Positions 53,419-61,973 of a stretch of DNA of 64,000 nucleotides are shown here, piece after piece. The stretch is from Sphingobacteriaceae bacterium (GTDB taxonomy: Bacteria; Bacteroidota; Bacteroidia; Sphingobacteriales; Sphingobacteriaceae). The position numbers and the translations under genes are program-made. A model generated the notes under the pieces. It was not told the DNA's origin and did not search any database. It saw only the letters and a program-made list of their open reading frames with translations. Positions within the stretch are counted from its first letter, which is position 1, and each line of letters opens with the position of its first letter. The stretch is from assembly GCA_947458875.1 (NCBI GenBank), contig CANGZD010000004.1, forward strand, positions 1 through 64,000, written 5' to 3'.

Positions 53419-54492
53419 ATGAGCAACATCCGTTCGATTATTGTGGGTACGGGCAGTTATTTACCCAAAAGAATTGTTGAAAACAAAGACTTCTTGAACC
53501 ATCTTTTTTTTGAGAAAGACGGTCAGCCGATTTTACGTGATAACGCAGAAATCATTAGTAAATTCCAAGACATCACCGAAATTGAAGAAAGACGTTATGC
53601 CGAAGATGACCAGTTGGCTTCTGATCTGGGTTACCTTGCGGCTAAAGATGCCCTGGAAAGTTCGGGCATAGACCCCGAAAGTTTAGACTATATCATCGCA
53701 GCACACAATTTTGGTGATATCACTGCCGGCGATACCCATGTGCAGATCATGCCAAGTTTGGCTGCCAAGATCAAGCACAAATTAGGTATACAAAATGCCG
53801 ATTGTGTGGCTTATGATTTGCCATTCGGTTGTCCGGGATGGGTACAAGGCATTATTCAGGCAGATTATTTCATCAGATCGGGCGATGCAAAACGAATTTT
53901 GGTGGTGGGCTGCGAAACCCTTTCGAGGGTGAACGATCCTCATGATCGCGACAGCATGATTTTTGCAGATGGTGCAGGCGCTACCATTTTGGAGGGGAAA
54001 GTTGATACCAATGCGGGTATCTTGGCTCACAAAACACAATCGCACACTTTCAAAGAAGCTCATTATTTATATTGCGGACCTTCCAGCAATCCGGCTTTTG
54101 ATAAAAATGAGTTATTCATCAAAATGGAGGGGCGAAAAATTTATGAGTACGCAATTAGCAATGTTCCGCTGGTGATAAAAGAAGCCATTGACAGAGCGGG
54201 TCTGGACATTTCAGATATCCGTAAGATTTTGGTCCACCAGGCCAATGGCAAAATGGACGAGGCGATTGCCAAACGCTTGTTTAAGCTTTATAACCTCAGC
54301 GATATGCCCGAAGGTACCATCCCTATGACGATAGCTAAATTGGGTAACAGCTCAGTGGCTACCGTGCCCACCATGCTGGATCTCATCCTGAAAAACAATA
54401 TGGAAACTCACGAACTCAATCCGGGGGATGTGGTAGTGTTTGCTTCGGTTGGTGCAGGGATGAATATCAATGCAGTGGTTTACCGGTTTTAA
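53419..54492 (+). CDS. Beta-ketoacyl-ACP synthase III-like protein (KAS III family)
   Basis: The 357-aa thiolase-fold enzyme condenses an acyl-CoA or acyl group with malonyl-ACP. The catalytic triad is present: Cys138 in PFGCPGWVQG, His in ILVHQANGKMDE and Asn in LGNSSVATVP. An inserted segment after residue 20 (FFEKDGQPILRDNAEIISKFQ) makes it longer than housekeeping FabH (about 320 aa), so it may be a specialised KAS III used for branched or aromatic acyl starters rather than the main FabH. A terminator follows. Confidence 0.9.
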   Translation: MSNIRSIIVGTGSYLPKRIVENKDFLNHLFFEKDGQPILRDNAEIISKFQDITEIEERRYAEDDQLASDLGYLAAKDALESSGIDPESLDYIIAAHNFGDITAGDTHVQIMPSLAAKIKHKLGIQNADCVAYDLPFGCPGWVQGIIQADYFIRSGDAKRILVVGCETLSRVNDPHDRDSMIFADGAGATILEGKVDTNAGILAHKTQSHTFKEAHYLYCGPSSNPAFDKNELFIKMEGRKIYEYAISNVPLVIKEAIDRAGLDISDIRKILVHQANGKMDEAIAKRLFKLYNLSDMPEGTIPMTIAKLGNSSVATVPTMLDLILKNNMETHELNPGDVVVFASVGAGMNINAVVYRF

Positions 54493-54525
54493 GACCACAC
54501 GCCTCACATAAACTCAAAATACTAC

Positions 54526-54558
54526 AAAAAAAGCCCCGAAGAAATTCGGGGCTTTGTA
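54526..54558. terminator. Bidirectional terminator between the KAS III gene and the zinc-ribbon gene
   Basis: AAGCCCCGAA (54531-54540) and TTCGGGGCTT (54545-54554) form a perfect 10-bp stem with loop GAAA. A-runs on the left and T-rich sequence on the right let it serve both convergent units. Confidence 0.9.
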
Positions 54559-54572
54559 TTTTTTAGAAATGA

Positions 54573-55316
54573 TTATGCTTCTTCTTTAATTCCGGCAATG
54601 GCTTCATCCACCAAAATACGTCCGCAATGTTCGCAAACGATTACTTTCTTGTGCTGACGGATGTCCAACTGACGCTGAGGCGGAATTTGGTTGAAACAAC
54701 CAGAGCAAGAATCACGCTGAATGGTTACCACACCCAGGCCGTTTTTAGCGTTACCGCGTAAACGGTGGTAAGCAATTAACAAGCGTTCTTCAATCTTGCT
54801 TTCTGCTTTAATTGCTTTGGCAGTTAAATCTTCTTCTTCTTTCTGGGTTTCGGCAGTGATCACATCCAACTCAGATTTTTTCTGCTCCAAATCCTTTTTG
54901 CGATCTTCTAAATCAGCTACCGCTTTTTCGTAAACCTCGGTTTTGTTGGTGATGTCAAAACCGTATTCTTTGATCTTCTTTTCAGATACCTGGATATCTA
55001 AACCTTGGATTTCGATTTCTTTTGAGATGGCCTCATATTCACGATTGTTTTTTACCTCGTTGAGTTGAGTCTCGTATTTTTTGATGGCTGCGGTAGCCTC
55101 TTTGATGTTATTTTTACGAGTGACGATTTCATCTTCTAAATCATCTAACTCGGCTTTAATTTTTTGAATACGGGTTTCTAAACCGGCTACTTCATCTTCC
55201 AAATCTGACACTTCAACTGGAAGCTCACCACGAATCTGACGAATCTTATCAATTTGGGTATGGATAGATTGCAGTTCGTACAGGGCCTGCAATTTTTGTT
55301 CTACGGTTTGTTCCAT
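54573..55316 (-). CDS. Coiled-coil protein with C4-type zinc ribbon (DUF164)
   Basis: The 247-aa protein is nearly all coiled coil (about 5-185) followed by a zinc ribbon with SCSGC and CEHCG (about 200-240). It is a homologue of the Helicobacter HP0958/CdsZ family, in which a chaperone or RNA-binding role was described. In Bacteroidota it is usually encoded next to the Nif3-like protein, as here; its start codon overlaps the nif3-like stop (TAATG). Confidence 0.88.
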   Translation of the reverse strand: MEQTVEQKLQALYELQSIHTQIDKIRQIRGELPVEVSDLEDEVAGLETRIQKIKAELDDLEDEIVTRKNNIKEATAAIKKYETQLNEVKNNREYEAISKEIEIQGLDIQVSEKKIKEYGFDITNKTEVYEKAVADLEDRKKDLEQKKSELDVITAETQKEEEDLTAKAIKAESKIEERLLIAYHRLRGNAKNGLGVVTIQRDSCSGCFNQIPPQRQLDIRQHKKVIVCEHCGRILVDEAIAGIKEEA

Positions 55317-56413
55317 TAAGTTAAATATTTAACGGGGTTTGTATTTTGTTCTGTTAAATGGAGTGCAAAGTTAGGAAATTTTTTGCTAATAGTTTCAAAT
55401 AAAAGCTTTTGCGTAAACTGTTCGCTTTCATAATGGCCCACATCGGCAATGATAATTTGCCCGTCTGCATCAAAAAATTCATGGTATTTATAATCGGCAG
55501 TAATAAAAATGTCTGCTTTTGCTCTTAGGGCCTGGGGCAAGAGGAAACTGCCGGAACCACCACAGAGAGCTACTCTTTTGATTTTTTTCGCCCTCAATTC
55601 AGTATGTCTGATCATGGCACAGCCTAATTGATCTTTAAGCATATGCAAAAATTCTAATTCATTTTGCGCTTCGGATAACTCTCCCAACATGCCCGAGCCA
55701 ATTTCGCGGTGTGGATTATCTAAACTAAAAAGTTCATAGGGCACCTCTTCATAAGGGTGCGCCTCTATTAAATGTCTAACAAGCTCTGCCTCACGATCTG
55801 AGGTATAAACCGCCTCTATCCGGACCTCATTTTCCTGGTGCCTTTCACCAATTTTTCCAACAAATGGATTCGCACCAACTCCTGCCTTAAAGGTTCCGGT
55901 ACCCTGGGTATTAAAACTGCACTCCGTGTAGTTTCCAACTTCTCCGGCTCCGGCGCTAAAAATGGCCTGCCTTACCTTTTCTGCTTGTTCAAGCGGGCAG
56001 TAGGTGATCAGCTTTTTAAATATCGCGGGCTTGGTTGACAGGATTTGAAGTTGGGTGAGCCCGATTTTTTCTGCCAGTGCTTGGTTCACCCCATCAAATA
56101 CATTATCGTAATTGGTATGAATGGCATAAATGGCCAAATCATGTTTAATGGCTTTCATCACCACACGCTCCACATAATTTTTACCATTGAACTTTTTCAA
56201 GCCTTTAAAAACAATGGGGTGGTGTGAAATGATGAGTTGGCAACCCTTGCTGATGGCTTCATCCACTACCGCTTCGGTGCAGTCTAATGAAATCAATGCC
56301 GAATTAATTTCCTGATCAGCCCGGCCCACAATTAAGCCGGCATTATCATACTCTTCCTGAAAAGCAAGCGGGGCAATACTTTCTAAAAAGCTGGTAAGTT
56401 CGTTTAACTTCAT
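55316..56413 (-). CDS. Nif3-like dinuclear metal centre protein
   Basis: The 365-aa protein has the NIF3 metal-binding segments: YDNAGLIVG, IISHHPIVFKG with the His pair, and IHTNYDNV. The typical insertion domain (about 130-225, including the CutA-like AEKVRQAIFSAGAGEVGNYTECSFNT) is present, and the C-terminal ITADYKYHEFFDA...IADVGHYESEQF segment carries further metal ligands. It has been annotated as GTP cyclohydrolase I type 2 in some databases, without strong support. Its partner gene overlaps it by 1 nt. Confidence 0.92.
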   Translation of the reverse strand: MKLNELTSFLESIAPLAFQEEYDNAGLIVGRADQEINSALISLDCTEAVVDEAISKGCQLIISHHPIVFKGLKKFNGKNYVERVVMKAIKHDLAIYAIHTNYDNVFDGVNQALAEKIGLTQLQILSTKPAIFKKLITYCPLEQAEKVRQAIFSAGAGEVGNYTECSFNTQGTGTFKAGVGANPFVGKIGERHQENEVRIEAVYTSDREAELVRHLIEAHPYEEVPYELFSLDNPHREIGSGMLGELSEAQNELEFLHMLKDQLGCAMIRHTELRAKKIKRVALCGGSGSFLLPQALRAKADIFITADYKYHEFFDADGQIIIADVGHYESEQFTQKLLFETISKKFPNFALHLTEQNTNPVKYLT

Positions 56414-56417
56414 TTGT

Positions 56418-56774
56418 TTACTTCAATATTCTGGCCATCTGAGCAGCGTCTATAGCTACCTTACGGTTGTACTCCATGGTAAGGGATTTGTGGTTTATTA
56501 AGTCCACAATTGTACCAATAACACATAAACCACCAGTAAACAAATACAGCAAACCCATGCCGATTTGGCCAAGAACTATGCGCTGTACCCCCGCAATGAT
56601 TACAAAGCCCAGAAGGGTAAACAATAAAATATCTTGTGGGTCTTTTCGCTTGTTTCCGTAAATAAGCACAAAATTCTTGGTCTGCTCTTCGTTGAAACCG
56701 TTAGTGAGTTGTTCTAAAAACTGCAATTCTTCTGCGGTAACCCCTCGAAGCTGCATTAATAATTGTTGGTTCAT
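56418..56774 (-). CDS. TM2-like small membrane protein
   Basis: The 118-aa protein has a soluble N-terminal 45 residues and then two membrane helices (about 52-72 and 75-97) with the GMGLLYLFTGGLCVIGTIVD pattern of the TM2 domain. I chose ATG 56774 (MNQQLLMQLRG); an upstream frame continues but overlaps the next gene. It lies 4 nt before the nif3-like gene and 8 nt after the DUF2752 gene. The function is unknown. Confidence 0.78.
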   Translation of the reverse strand: MNQQLLMQLRGVTAEELQFLEQLTNGFNEEQTKNFVLIYGNKRKDPQDILLFTLLGFVIIAGVQRIVLGQIGMGLLYLFTGGLCVIGTIVDLINHKSLTMEYNRKVAIDAAQMARILK

Positions 56775-56782
56775 GTTTAAGC

Positions 56783-57073
56783 TTAGTTTATTGATTTTAA
56801 AGATAAAATAAATTGCCGGCTTAGCTGGATAGTCCTGTAGGAGATGATGAGCAATGCCGGGATGGCCAGCCAATGTTGGCGCAAAGATTGCGAGAAATTG
56901 CCATGCAACAAATGAACAATTGAGCGGCCCAGTCCGCAGCCTGGACACCAGGTCCAACCTAAATTGGCCAATGGGCAAATACTGAAGTGCTGTTCTCCCG
57001 GCTTAGTAGTTGCCAATAATAGCAGTGCAAGTATCCAGAAAAAAAGCTCGAAAGGGGGTAGCGCTCTAATCAT
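56783..57073 (-). CDS. DUF2752 membrane protein
   Basis: The 96-aa protein has the DUF2752 signature WCPGCGLGRSIVHLLHG near residues 42-58 between hydrophobic helices. The function of the family is unknown; the Cys-x-x-Cys pair could bind metal. It starts directly at the stop codon of the DUF4199 gene. Confidence 0.82.
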   Translation of the reverse strand: MIRALPPFELFFWILALLLLATTKPGEQHFSICPLANLGWTWCPGCGLGRSIVHLLHGNFSQSLRQHWLAIPALLIISYRTIQLSRQFILSLKSIN

Positions 57074-57511
57074 CTACAAATTTCGCGGACTATTCATCAA
57101 CAATAAAGATACTACTAAAACCAGCAAAATACCCATCACACCCAGCGCTGAAATCCGCTGCATATAATCGATTTTTAAAACCGTAGAACCTGTATACCTG
57201 AAATAAATACTCAATGTTGCCATGTATAAAAATCCGCCAATGAGTAAGATTTTAAAACCTTGCATAATTGCCTGGAAGAAGCTCATCTTGTTTTTAAAAT
57301 GAGTTTTTCGGTAGTTTTTTATGCCAAAGTACAGGCCAGTAAATGGAATCCAAACCGACAGGTATTCCATCCAATGAATGTATGTGGGGCCCGCCTTCCC
57401 GGTTTGATATACTCCCAGGTAATGCATCAACATGATCCAAAGACCGCTCAGCAAGCCTATTAAAAAACCAAATTTGAATGCATTGTTCATTTCGGTGTCT
57501 GTTTCACTCAT
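57074..57511 (-). CDS. DUF4199 membrane protein
   Basis: The 145-aa protein has four membrane segments and the FGIKNYRKTHFKNKMSFFQA motif typical of DUF4199. I chose ATG 57511 (MSETDTEMNNAFKFG). It is the first gene of a five-gene minus-strand unit (DUF4199, DUF2752, TM2, Nif3-like, zinc ribbon) and diverges from mfd. Confidence 0.8.
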   Translation of the reverse strand: MSETDTEMNNAFKFGFLIGLLSGLWIMLMHYLGVYQTGKAGPTYIHWMEYLSVWIPFTGLYFGIKNYRKTHFKNKMSFFQAIMQGFKILLIGGFLYMATLSIYFRYTGSTVLKIDYMQRISALGVMGILLVLVVSLLLMNSPRNL

Positions 57512-57564
57512 CTGAATAACAGCAAATAAGTGTTCCTGTTTATAAAAATTGAAGAGTAGCATGG

Positions 57565-57572
57565 TATATTTG
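57565..57572 (+). promoter_or_regulatory. -7 element of mfd (TATATTTG)
   Basis: TATATTTG is a perfect TAnnTTTG match, 17 nt before the GTG start of mfd. A purine-rich AGGATAGG overlaps the ribosome-binding position, which supports the GTG as start. Confidence 0.55.
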
Positions 57573-57589
57573 CTGCGAAATCAGGATAG

Positions 57590-60500
57590 GTGAACATTAG
57601 GGAAATTATTCATCGCTACAAAGATGACCCAAGGACCACCCGCTTAGCTCAGGCGCTCAATTCGGGGAAAAATCCAAGGGTACATGTGAAGGGTCTCGTC
57701 GGGTCGAGTGACGCGATGCTGGCGGTAGCTTTGTATTTTCTGCAGCACAAATCGGCTTTATTTATCCTACCCGACCGAGAAGAAGCCTCTTATTTTCTGA
57801 GCGATTTAGAAAACCTGCTCGAAAAGGAAGTCTTGTTTTTTCCATCTTCTTTCAGAAAAGCTTTTGATTTTACACAGCCCGACAGCAGCATGGTTTTGCA
57901 ACGTGCTGAAGTGTTGAACGAGCTCAACCACACATCGGCTTATGGCAGGCTATTGGTAACCTATCCTGAAGCGCTTGCTGAAAAGGTAATCGACCGATCG
58001 GCATTAGAGAAAAATACCCTCGAAATTGCCCGGGGAAATAAGCTGGACATTGATTTTGTGGCTGAGTTTTTGACTGACTATGATTTCGATCGGGTTGATT
58101 TTGTTTACGCTCCGGGGCAGTTTGCCATCAGAGGCGGGATTGTCGATATTTTTTCGTTTTCACACCAGCGACCCTACCGGATAGAGTTTTTTGGCGATTA
58201 CATTGAAAGTATACGCGATTTTGAGATCGAAGATCAATTGTCGGTTGAACAGTTCGAAAACATCACCATCATTCCGAATGTACAATCCAAATCTTTAGGT
58301 GAACAGCGGATATCGCTGCTCGAATACATCGATTCAGATTGTCAGATTTGGATGAAAGATGTTCAACTCACCCTCGATCTCATAGAAAAGGGTTACCAAA
58401 AAAGCGGAGAACTTTGGAAAGCGCTCCCTGAAAAAGATAAACAGCAAAATCCCGAATGGCTTGATCCTAAATATCAATTTATCGACCAAAAACTTTTTGC
58501 CGATCAGCTCAACGATTTTGGATTGGTGGAATTTGGGAAACAATTTTTTTACACGGCTACCGAAACCATTCGTGCCGACATCAGTCCTCAACCATCCTTC
58601 AATAAAGACTTTGGTTTGCTGATCCATAACCTTAAAAAAAACGAGTCAGAAAAAGTAGAGAATTACATTTTTACCGATTCAGCCAAACAAGCGGAGCGCC
58701 TTTACAGCATTTTTGAAGACATAGATAAGAGCGTTCGATTTACGCCGGTTCACCTTTCACTTAGAGAGGGTTTTATAGACCGTGATCAGCAACTGGCTTG
58801 CTATACCGATCATCAAATTTTTGATCGTTATTACAAATACAAAACCAAAAAGGGTTATGTACGCTCTCAGGCTTTAACACTGAAAGAATTAAGAGATCTC
58901 AAACCCGGCGATTACATCACCCACATAGATCATGGTGTGGGAAAATATGCGGGTTTGGAAAAAGTGGAGGTGAACGGAAAAACGCAGGAGATGATCCGTT
59001 TGGTTTATGCCGATAACGACCTACTGTATGTGAACATCAACTCCCTGAACCGCATCGCCAAATTCTCGGGCAAAGAGGGTTCGGTTCCTAAAATGAATAA
59101 ACTGGGTACCGATACCTGGGATAAACTAAAGCGTTCTACCAAAAAGAAGGTAAAAGACATTGCCCGCGACCTGATCAAACTTTATGCCCAACGTAAGGCA
59201 CAGGAAGGAAACGCCTTCAATCCAGACACTTATTTGCAAACCGAATTGGAGGCTTCGTTTATTTATGAGGATACTCCTGATCAGGAAAAAGCAACCGCCG
59301 ATGTAAAGAAAGACATGGAAGCGCCGCACCCCATGGACCGTTTGATTTGCGGAGATGTGGGTTTCGGGAAAACAGAAGTAGCTATTCGTGCTGCATTTAA
59401 AGCCGTGGCCGATGGCAAGCAGGTAGCGGTGCTGGTGCCAACCACCATCCTGGCCTTGCAACATTTCAAAACTTTCAGTTCAAGGCTAACAGATTTTCCA
59501 TGCAACATCGATTACATTAACCGCTTTAAAACACCCGCACAAATAAAGGAAAGCCTTCAAAAACTAGCCGACGGAAAAGTAGATATCATTATTGGAACCC
59601 ACCGTTTGGTGAGTAAAGATGTGAAATTTAAAGACTTGGGTTTACTGATTATTGATGAGGAACAAAAGTTTGGGGTGGGCGTTAAAGAAAAGTTGAAACA
59701 ATTCAGGGTGAATGTAGATACGCTAACCCTTACGGCAACACCTATTCCCAGAACACTCCATTTCTCACTGATGGGAGCAAGGGACTTGAGCATCATCAGT
59801 ACGCCACCGCCAAATCGACAGCCGGTTTTAACCGAATTGCATGTTTTTAACGAAAGTTTAATAAAAGAGGCCGTAGAATATGAGCTGGCTCGTGGCGGTC
59901 AGGTATTTTTTATTCACAACCGGGTACAAGACCTATCACAATTAGGAGGACTCATTCAAAAATTGGTGCCGGCGGCTCGTGTGGGGATTGCTCATGGACA
60001 GCTAGAGGGCGAGGCCCTGGAAGATGTGATGTTGAAGTTTGTAAATGCGGAGTCTGATGTACTGGTGGCTACCACTATCATTGAGGCAGGCCTGGATATT
60101 CCTAACGCAAATACGATCATCATCAATCATGCCCACATGTTCGGACTGAGTGACTTGCATCAGATGCGGGGCCGGGTAGGTAGATCGAACAAAAAAGCTT
60201 ATTGCTATTTACTCAGCCCGCCTTTGTCTACCCTGACGGGTGAAGCAAGAAAGCGCTTAAGTGCAATTGAAGAGTTTTCTGAGCTGGGTAGCGGTTTCAA
60301 TGTAGCCATGCGAGATCTGGATATCCGCGGAAGCGGTAACCTTTTAGGTGCAGAGCAAAGTGGATTTATTGCCGAGATTGGTTTTGAGATGTATCATAAA
60401 ATATTGGATGAAGCCATTCAGGAGTTGAAAGAAGATGAATTCAAGGGATTGTTTAAAGAAGAAGAAGAACATGGTTTTGTGAATTTTACTCAAATTGACA

Positions 60501-60964
60501 CCGATCAAGAGGGTTTGATTCCGGATGAATATGTGACCAGTATTGCTGAGCGTTATAATTTATACAGCGAGCTTTCTAAACTGGAAAACGAAGATGGCTT
60601 AAAGCGATTTGAAGCACAGCTGAACGACCGATTCGGACCGATTCCTGAACCAGTGAAAGGTTTGTTCAATAGTCTGCGGCTGCAATGGTTGGGGAAAAGT
60701 CTTGGAATGGAAAAAATATCCTTAAAAAAACAAACACTGCGGGCTTATTTCGTGAGTGATCAGCAATCGCCATATTTTGAATCGGAGGTGTTTGGACGAA
60801 TTTTAAATTATGTACAGCAGCACCCAAGAGATTGTAACCTGAAAGAGGTAAAAAACACCTTGAGAATTGCGTTTGATGAAGTACAAGACCTGGAGCAGGC
60901 AATTGCTGTTCTGAATGAGCTGATACCCCAACCGATTATTGCTCAGCCAGCTGAAAAACAATAG
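57590..60964 (+). CDS. mfd: Transcription-repair coupling factor
   Basis: Mfd frees stalled RNA polymerase from DNA lesions and recruits UvrA. The 1124-aa protein has the UvrB-like N-terminal region (residues 1 to about 300), the RNA polymerase interaction (CarD-like) domain around GDYITHIDHGVGKYAGLE, the helicase core with P-loop GDVGFGKT at 588-595 and DEEQ, the RecG-like TRG motif region, and a C-terminal TRCF domain. It starts with GTG. Its 3' end overlaps the convergent TonB-family gene by 29 nt. Confidence 0.96.
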   Translation: MNIREIIHRYKDDPRTTRLAQALNSGKNPRVHVKGLVGSSDAMLAVALYFLQHKSALFILPDREEASYFLSDLENLLEKEVLFFPSSFRKAFDFTQPDSSMVLQRAEVLNELNHTSAYGRLLVTYPEALAEKVIDRSALEKNTLEIARGNKLDIDFVAEFLTDYDFDRVDFVYAPGQFAIRGGIVDIFSFSHQRPYRIEFFGDYIESIRDFEIEDQLSVEQFENITIIPNVQSKSLGEQRISLLEYIDSDCQIWMKDVQLTLDLIEKGYQKSGELWKALPEKDKQQNPEWLDPKYQFIDQKLFADQLNDFGLVEFGKQFFYTATETIRADISPQPSFNKDFGLLIHNLKKNESEKVENYIFTDSAKQAERLYSIFEDIDKSVRFTPVHLSLREGFIDRDQQLACYTDHQIFDRYYKYKTKKGYVRSQALTLKELRDLKPGDYITHIDHGVGKYAGLEKVEVNGKTQEMIRLVYADNDLLYVNINSLNRIAKFSGKEGSVPKMNKLGTDTWDKLKRSTKKKVKDIARDLIKLYAQRKAQEGNAFNPDTYLQTELEASFIYEDTPDQEKATADVKKDMEAPHPMDRLICGDVGFGKTEVAIRAAFKAVADGKQVAVLVPTTILALQHFKTFSSRLTDFPCNIDYINRFKTPAQIKESLQKLADGKVDIIIGTHRLVSKDVKFKDLGLLIIDEEQKFGVGVKEKLKQFRVNVDTLTLTATPIPRTLHFSLMGARDLSIISTPPPNRQPVLTELHVFNESLIKEAVEYELARGGQVFFIHNRVQDLSQLGGLIQKLVPAARVGIAHGQLEGEALEDVMLKFVNAESDVLVATTIIEAGLDIPNANTIIINHAHMFGLSDLHQMRGRVGRSNKKAYCYLLSPPLSTLTGEARKRLSAIEEFSELGSGFNVAMRDLDIRGSGNLLGAEQSGFIAEIGFEMYHKILDEAIQELKEDEFKGLFKEEEEHGFVNFTQIDTDQEGLIPDEYVTSIAERYNLYSELSKLENEDGLKRFEAQLNDRFGPIPEPVKGLFNSLRLQWLGKSLGMEKISLKKQTLRAYFVSDQQSPYFESEVFGRILNYVQQHPRDCNLKEVKNTLRIAFDEVQDLEQAIAVLNELIPQPIIAQPAEKQ

Positions 60965-61967
60965 GAAGCACAAAACTACTTCTCACGGGTTTAGCATCCA
61001 GCATACCGGGTTTCCATGGAGGAGAGTTTCGCATCACACGAAGTGCCTCTTCGTCACAACCCGAACCAATGCCTCGGACAATTTTTATATTGCTGAGCTG
61101 TCCATTGGTTTCTACCACAAAAGCCACGAATACCTTTCCCTGCACACCCAAATCCCTGGCTTTACCGGGATATTTCATATTCTTTCGCAAAAACTGGGAA
61201 AGCTTTTTGTTTCCGCCGGCAAATTCAGGTGGCGTATCTAAAAGACCTGAGCTGTAAACTTGATTTTCGCTGGCCTCAACCGGTGTATTCACCACGGGTT
61301 CTGGTTTAGCCGGATTTGGTGTATTAGTAGTTGAATTGTTTGGGGTTTGATTGGGTATCGCTACAATCACTAAATTTCGGATTTCCAACTCCCTCAACAC
61401 GCTGATTTTTCCCTCCGGATTGATGACCATTTCTAAAAGTACCTCTGCCGATTCACGGGCACTCTTTGAGGGTTTGAAATAGCTTTGTCGAGTCCAGAAA
61501 TTGGCATAAATACTGTCATTTCTGCGATCAAATTGAAGGGTGTACACCAACCAGCTCAATTCCAGCTCCCTGTAATCTGCCATTCGGGCCAAATGAACTT
61601 GTTTTAAACGCTGATAAGTGAGCTGATGATAATTGTAATAAGTCTCCGTGATGGGGTCAAAATAGCTGGGCGGATCGAAATATCCTTTTTTCTGATCTAC
61701 AAAAAAAGCTTCAATGAATTTAATAAGAGAGAATTTTACCTCTTCCTCATTCATGGCAGCGCTTTCAGTCAACAGTTCGGAAGAGTCTTCCTGAACCACG
61801 GTTACCGGTGCAGTCGCCGGGCTGAACGCCCTACGAATATCTTCCATAAAAATACTCAGCAAAATGAGGATCAATATAATTCCACCCATGATCAGGGCGA
61901 ATCTAAAGACCGATCGGTCGGGAGTGATTTCGGGTTCTAATTCGTTTGGTAATTCGGGTTCCAACAC
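60936..61967 (-). CDS. TonB family protein (C-terminal TonB domain)
   Basis: The 343-aa protein has a cytoplasmic N-terminus, one membrane helix (about residues 24-43, LIMGGIILILILLSIF), a periplasmic stretch with a Pro/Asn-rich linker, and a C-terminal TonB domain with GVQGKVFVAFVVETNGQ and CDEEALRVMRNSPPW. It could energise SusC-type transporters such as the two here, though other TonB copies are likely elsewhere. The start is a GTG at 61967; no ATG fits until residue 27. Confidence 0.88.
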   Translation of the reverse strand: MLEPELPNELEPEITPDRSVFRFALIMGGIILILILLSIFMEDIRRAFSPATAPVTVVQEDSSELLTESAAMNEEEVKFSLIKFIEAFFVDQKKGYFDPPSYFDPITETYYNYHQLTYQRLKQVHLARMADYRELELSWLVYTLQFDRRNDSIYANFWTRQSYFKPSKSARESAEVLLEMVINPEGKISVLRELEIRNLVIVAIPNQTPNNSTTNTPNPAKPEPVVNTPVEASENQVYSSGLLDTPPEFAGGNKKLSQFLRKNMKYPGKARDLGVQGKVFVAFVVETNGQLSNIKIVRGIGSGCDEEALRVMRNSPPWKPGMLDAKPVRSSFVLPIVFQLAEQ

Positions 61968-61973
61968 TTTGCT

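Noticed and set aside
9397-54558. Terminator palindromes as insertion-sequence ends or CRISPR repeats
   Set aside because: Each is a single hairpin with T-runs at a gene end; there is no transposase, target duplication, spacer pattern or cas gene.
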